Origin: Synergistaceae bacterium
Lineage (GTDB): Bacteria; Synergistota; Synergistia; Synergistales; Synergistaceae
NCBI GenBank assembly: GCA_012513245.1
Contig: JAAZCN010000079.1
Coordinates: 1-6,710, forward strand
DNA: 6,710 bases
Direction of reading: 5' to 3'
Below the pieces are notes generated by a model. It made no database searches and was not told where the DNA came from. It saw nothing but the letters and a program-made list of their open reading frames with translations. Positions 6,499-6,710 of the stretch are shown here, in pieces; position 1 is the first letter of the stretch; the number at the start of each line of letters is the position of its first letter. Made by a program: the position numbers and the translations under genes.

Positions 6499-6522
6499 AA
6501 GGTACTATCAAAACATTATGAT
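6493..6522 (+). promoter_or_regulatory. Candidate promoter for the secreted flavoprotein gene
   Basis: TTGTTT at 6493-6498 and TATGAT at 6517-6522 are 18 bp apart. The -35 box sits inside the T-tail of the preceding terminator, so a new transcript would start just after the old one ends, near 6529. The TTATGATAT around the -10 box is identical to that before the BMP-family gene. The -35 match is weak. Confidence 0.4.
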
Positions 6523-6550
6523 ATAAATCAAAAATCTGGAGGTCTGATCC

Positions 6551-6710
6551 TTGAGAAGGACTATTATTTTAGCTACAGTTTTTATTTCATTTCTCTTTTC
6601 TGCCGTGCCGCAAACGGCATATGCGCTCGAGCAGAGGCTGTACGATGTGGCCATAATAGGAGCGGGGTCGGGAGGATGTTCGGCAGCCATACAGGCCGCA
6701 AGGATGGGAA
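6551..6710 (+). CDS. Exported FAD-dependent oxidoreductase (N-terminal fragment, cut by window end)
   Basis: The frame starts at TTG 6551, with GGAGGT at 6538-6543 seven bases before it, and stays open to the window end (53 codons). Residues 1-25 are a Sec-type signal peptide: Arg-Arg at 2-3, a hydrophobic core, and a cleavage site after AYA (23-25). The twin Arg is not followed by a Tat consensus (RRTII). Almost directly after it comes YDVAIIGAGSGGCSAAIQAA (31-50), the beta-alpha-beta dinucleotide fold with GxGxxG at 37-42 that binds the ADP part of FAD. The mature enzyme should therefore act outside the cytoplasm, probably in the periplasm. Its substrate and remaining domains lie beyond the window; relatives include the FAD-dependent oxidoreductase and fumarate-reductase-like flavoproteins. 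No ATG gives a better start: the first in-frame ATG lies after the FAD motif. Confidence 0.85.
   Translation, partial: MRRTIILATVFISFLFSAVPQTAYALEQRLYDVAIIGAGSGGCSAAIQAARMG

Noticed and set aside
6551..6575. Tat export signal in the flavoprotein
   Set aside because: Twin Arg is present at residues 2-3, but the following residues TII do not fit the S-R-R-x-F-L-K pattern, so Sec is more likely.
1..6710. CRISPR array, insertion sequence, prophage, toxin-antitoxin or defence genes
   Set aside because: I found no spaced direct repeats, transposase-like frame, terminal inverted repeats or short paired frames; nearly all sequence is explained by metabolic genes and their control regions.

Overview
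The window reads as a chromosomal stretch from an anaerobic, probably diderm, amino-acid-fermenting bacterium. Synergistota is my best guess. The evidence is a complete run of Rnf complex subunits in the order C-D-G-E-A-B (the order known from Clostridia and Acetobacterium; the gammaproteobacterial order is A-B-C-D-G-E), an extended polyferredoxin-type RnfB, a class I/II aminotransferase, and two exported proteins with plain Sec signal peptides. The taxonomic guess is inference from gene content and protein style; no marker gene is present.

Positions 1-3760 (+) hold the 3' part of an rnf operon: the last 34 codons of rnfC, then rnfD, rnfG, rnfE, rnfA and rnfB. The genes are packed tightly: 1-nt TAATG overlaps at C/D and E/A, an 8-nt overlap at D/G, a 4-nt ATGA overlap at G/E, and a 12-nt gap at A/B. 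They encode a membrane ferredoxin:NAD+ oxidoreductase that couples electron flow from reduced ferredoxin to NAD+ with Na+ or H+ export. The key cofactor sites are visible: flavinylation motifs in RnfD and RnfG, the paired membrane cysteines of RnfA and RnfE, and 25 cysteines in RnfB. RnfE carries a cysteine-rich C-terminal tail that the family does not need for its membrane core; this is the most unusual feature here.

A perfect 50-bp palindrome (3765-3814) ends the rnf operon and probably also terminates the convergent gene at 3826-5013 (-), a fold-type I PLP aminotransferase. Next comes a 337-bp AT-rich intergenic region (5014-5350) between divergent genes, with promoter-like elements on both strands and a small hairpin in the rightward leader. 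At 5351-6433 (+) is an exported BMP/PnrA-family substrate-binding protein, closed by a clear intrinsic terminator and not followed directly by transporter subunits. The window ends inside a gene at 6551 (+) that starts with TTG and encodes a signal peptide followed at once by an FAD-binding Rossmann motif, so probably a periplasmic flavoprotein.

A plausible shared theme is amino acid fermentation: transamination to 2-oxoacids, oxidation that yields reduced ferredoxin, and Rnf turning that ferredoxin into NADH and an ion gradient. The link between these loci is inference from proximity. I see no CRISPR array, tRNA, rRNA, insertion sequence or phage gene, and no convincing undescribed system.
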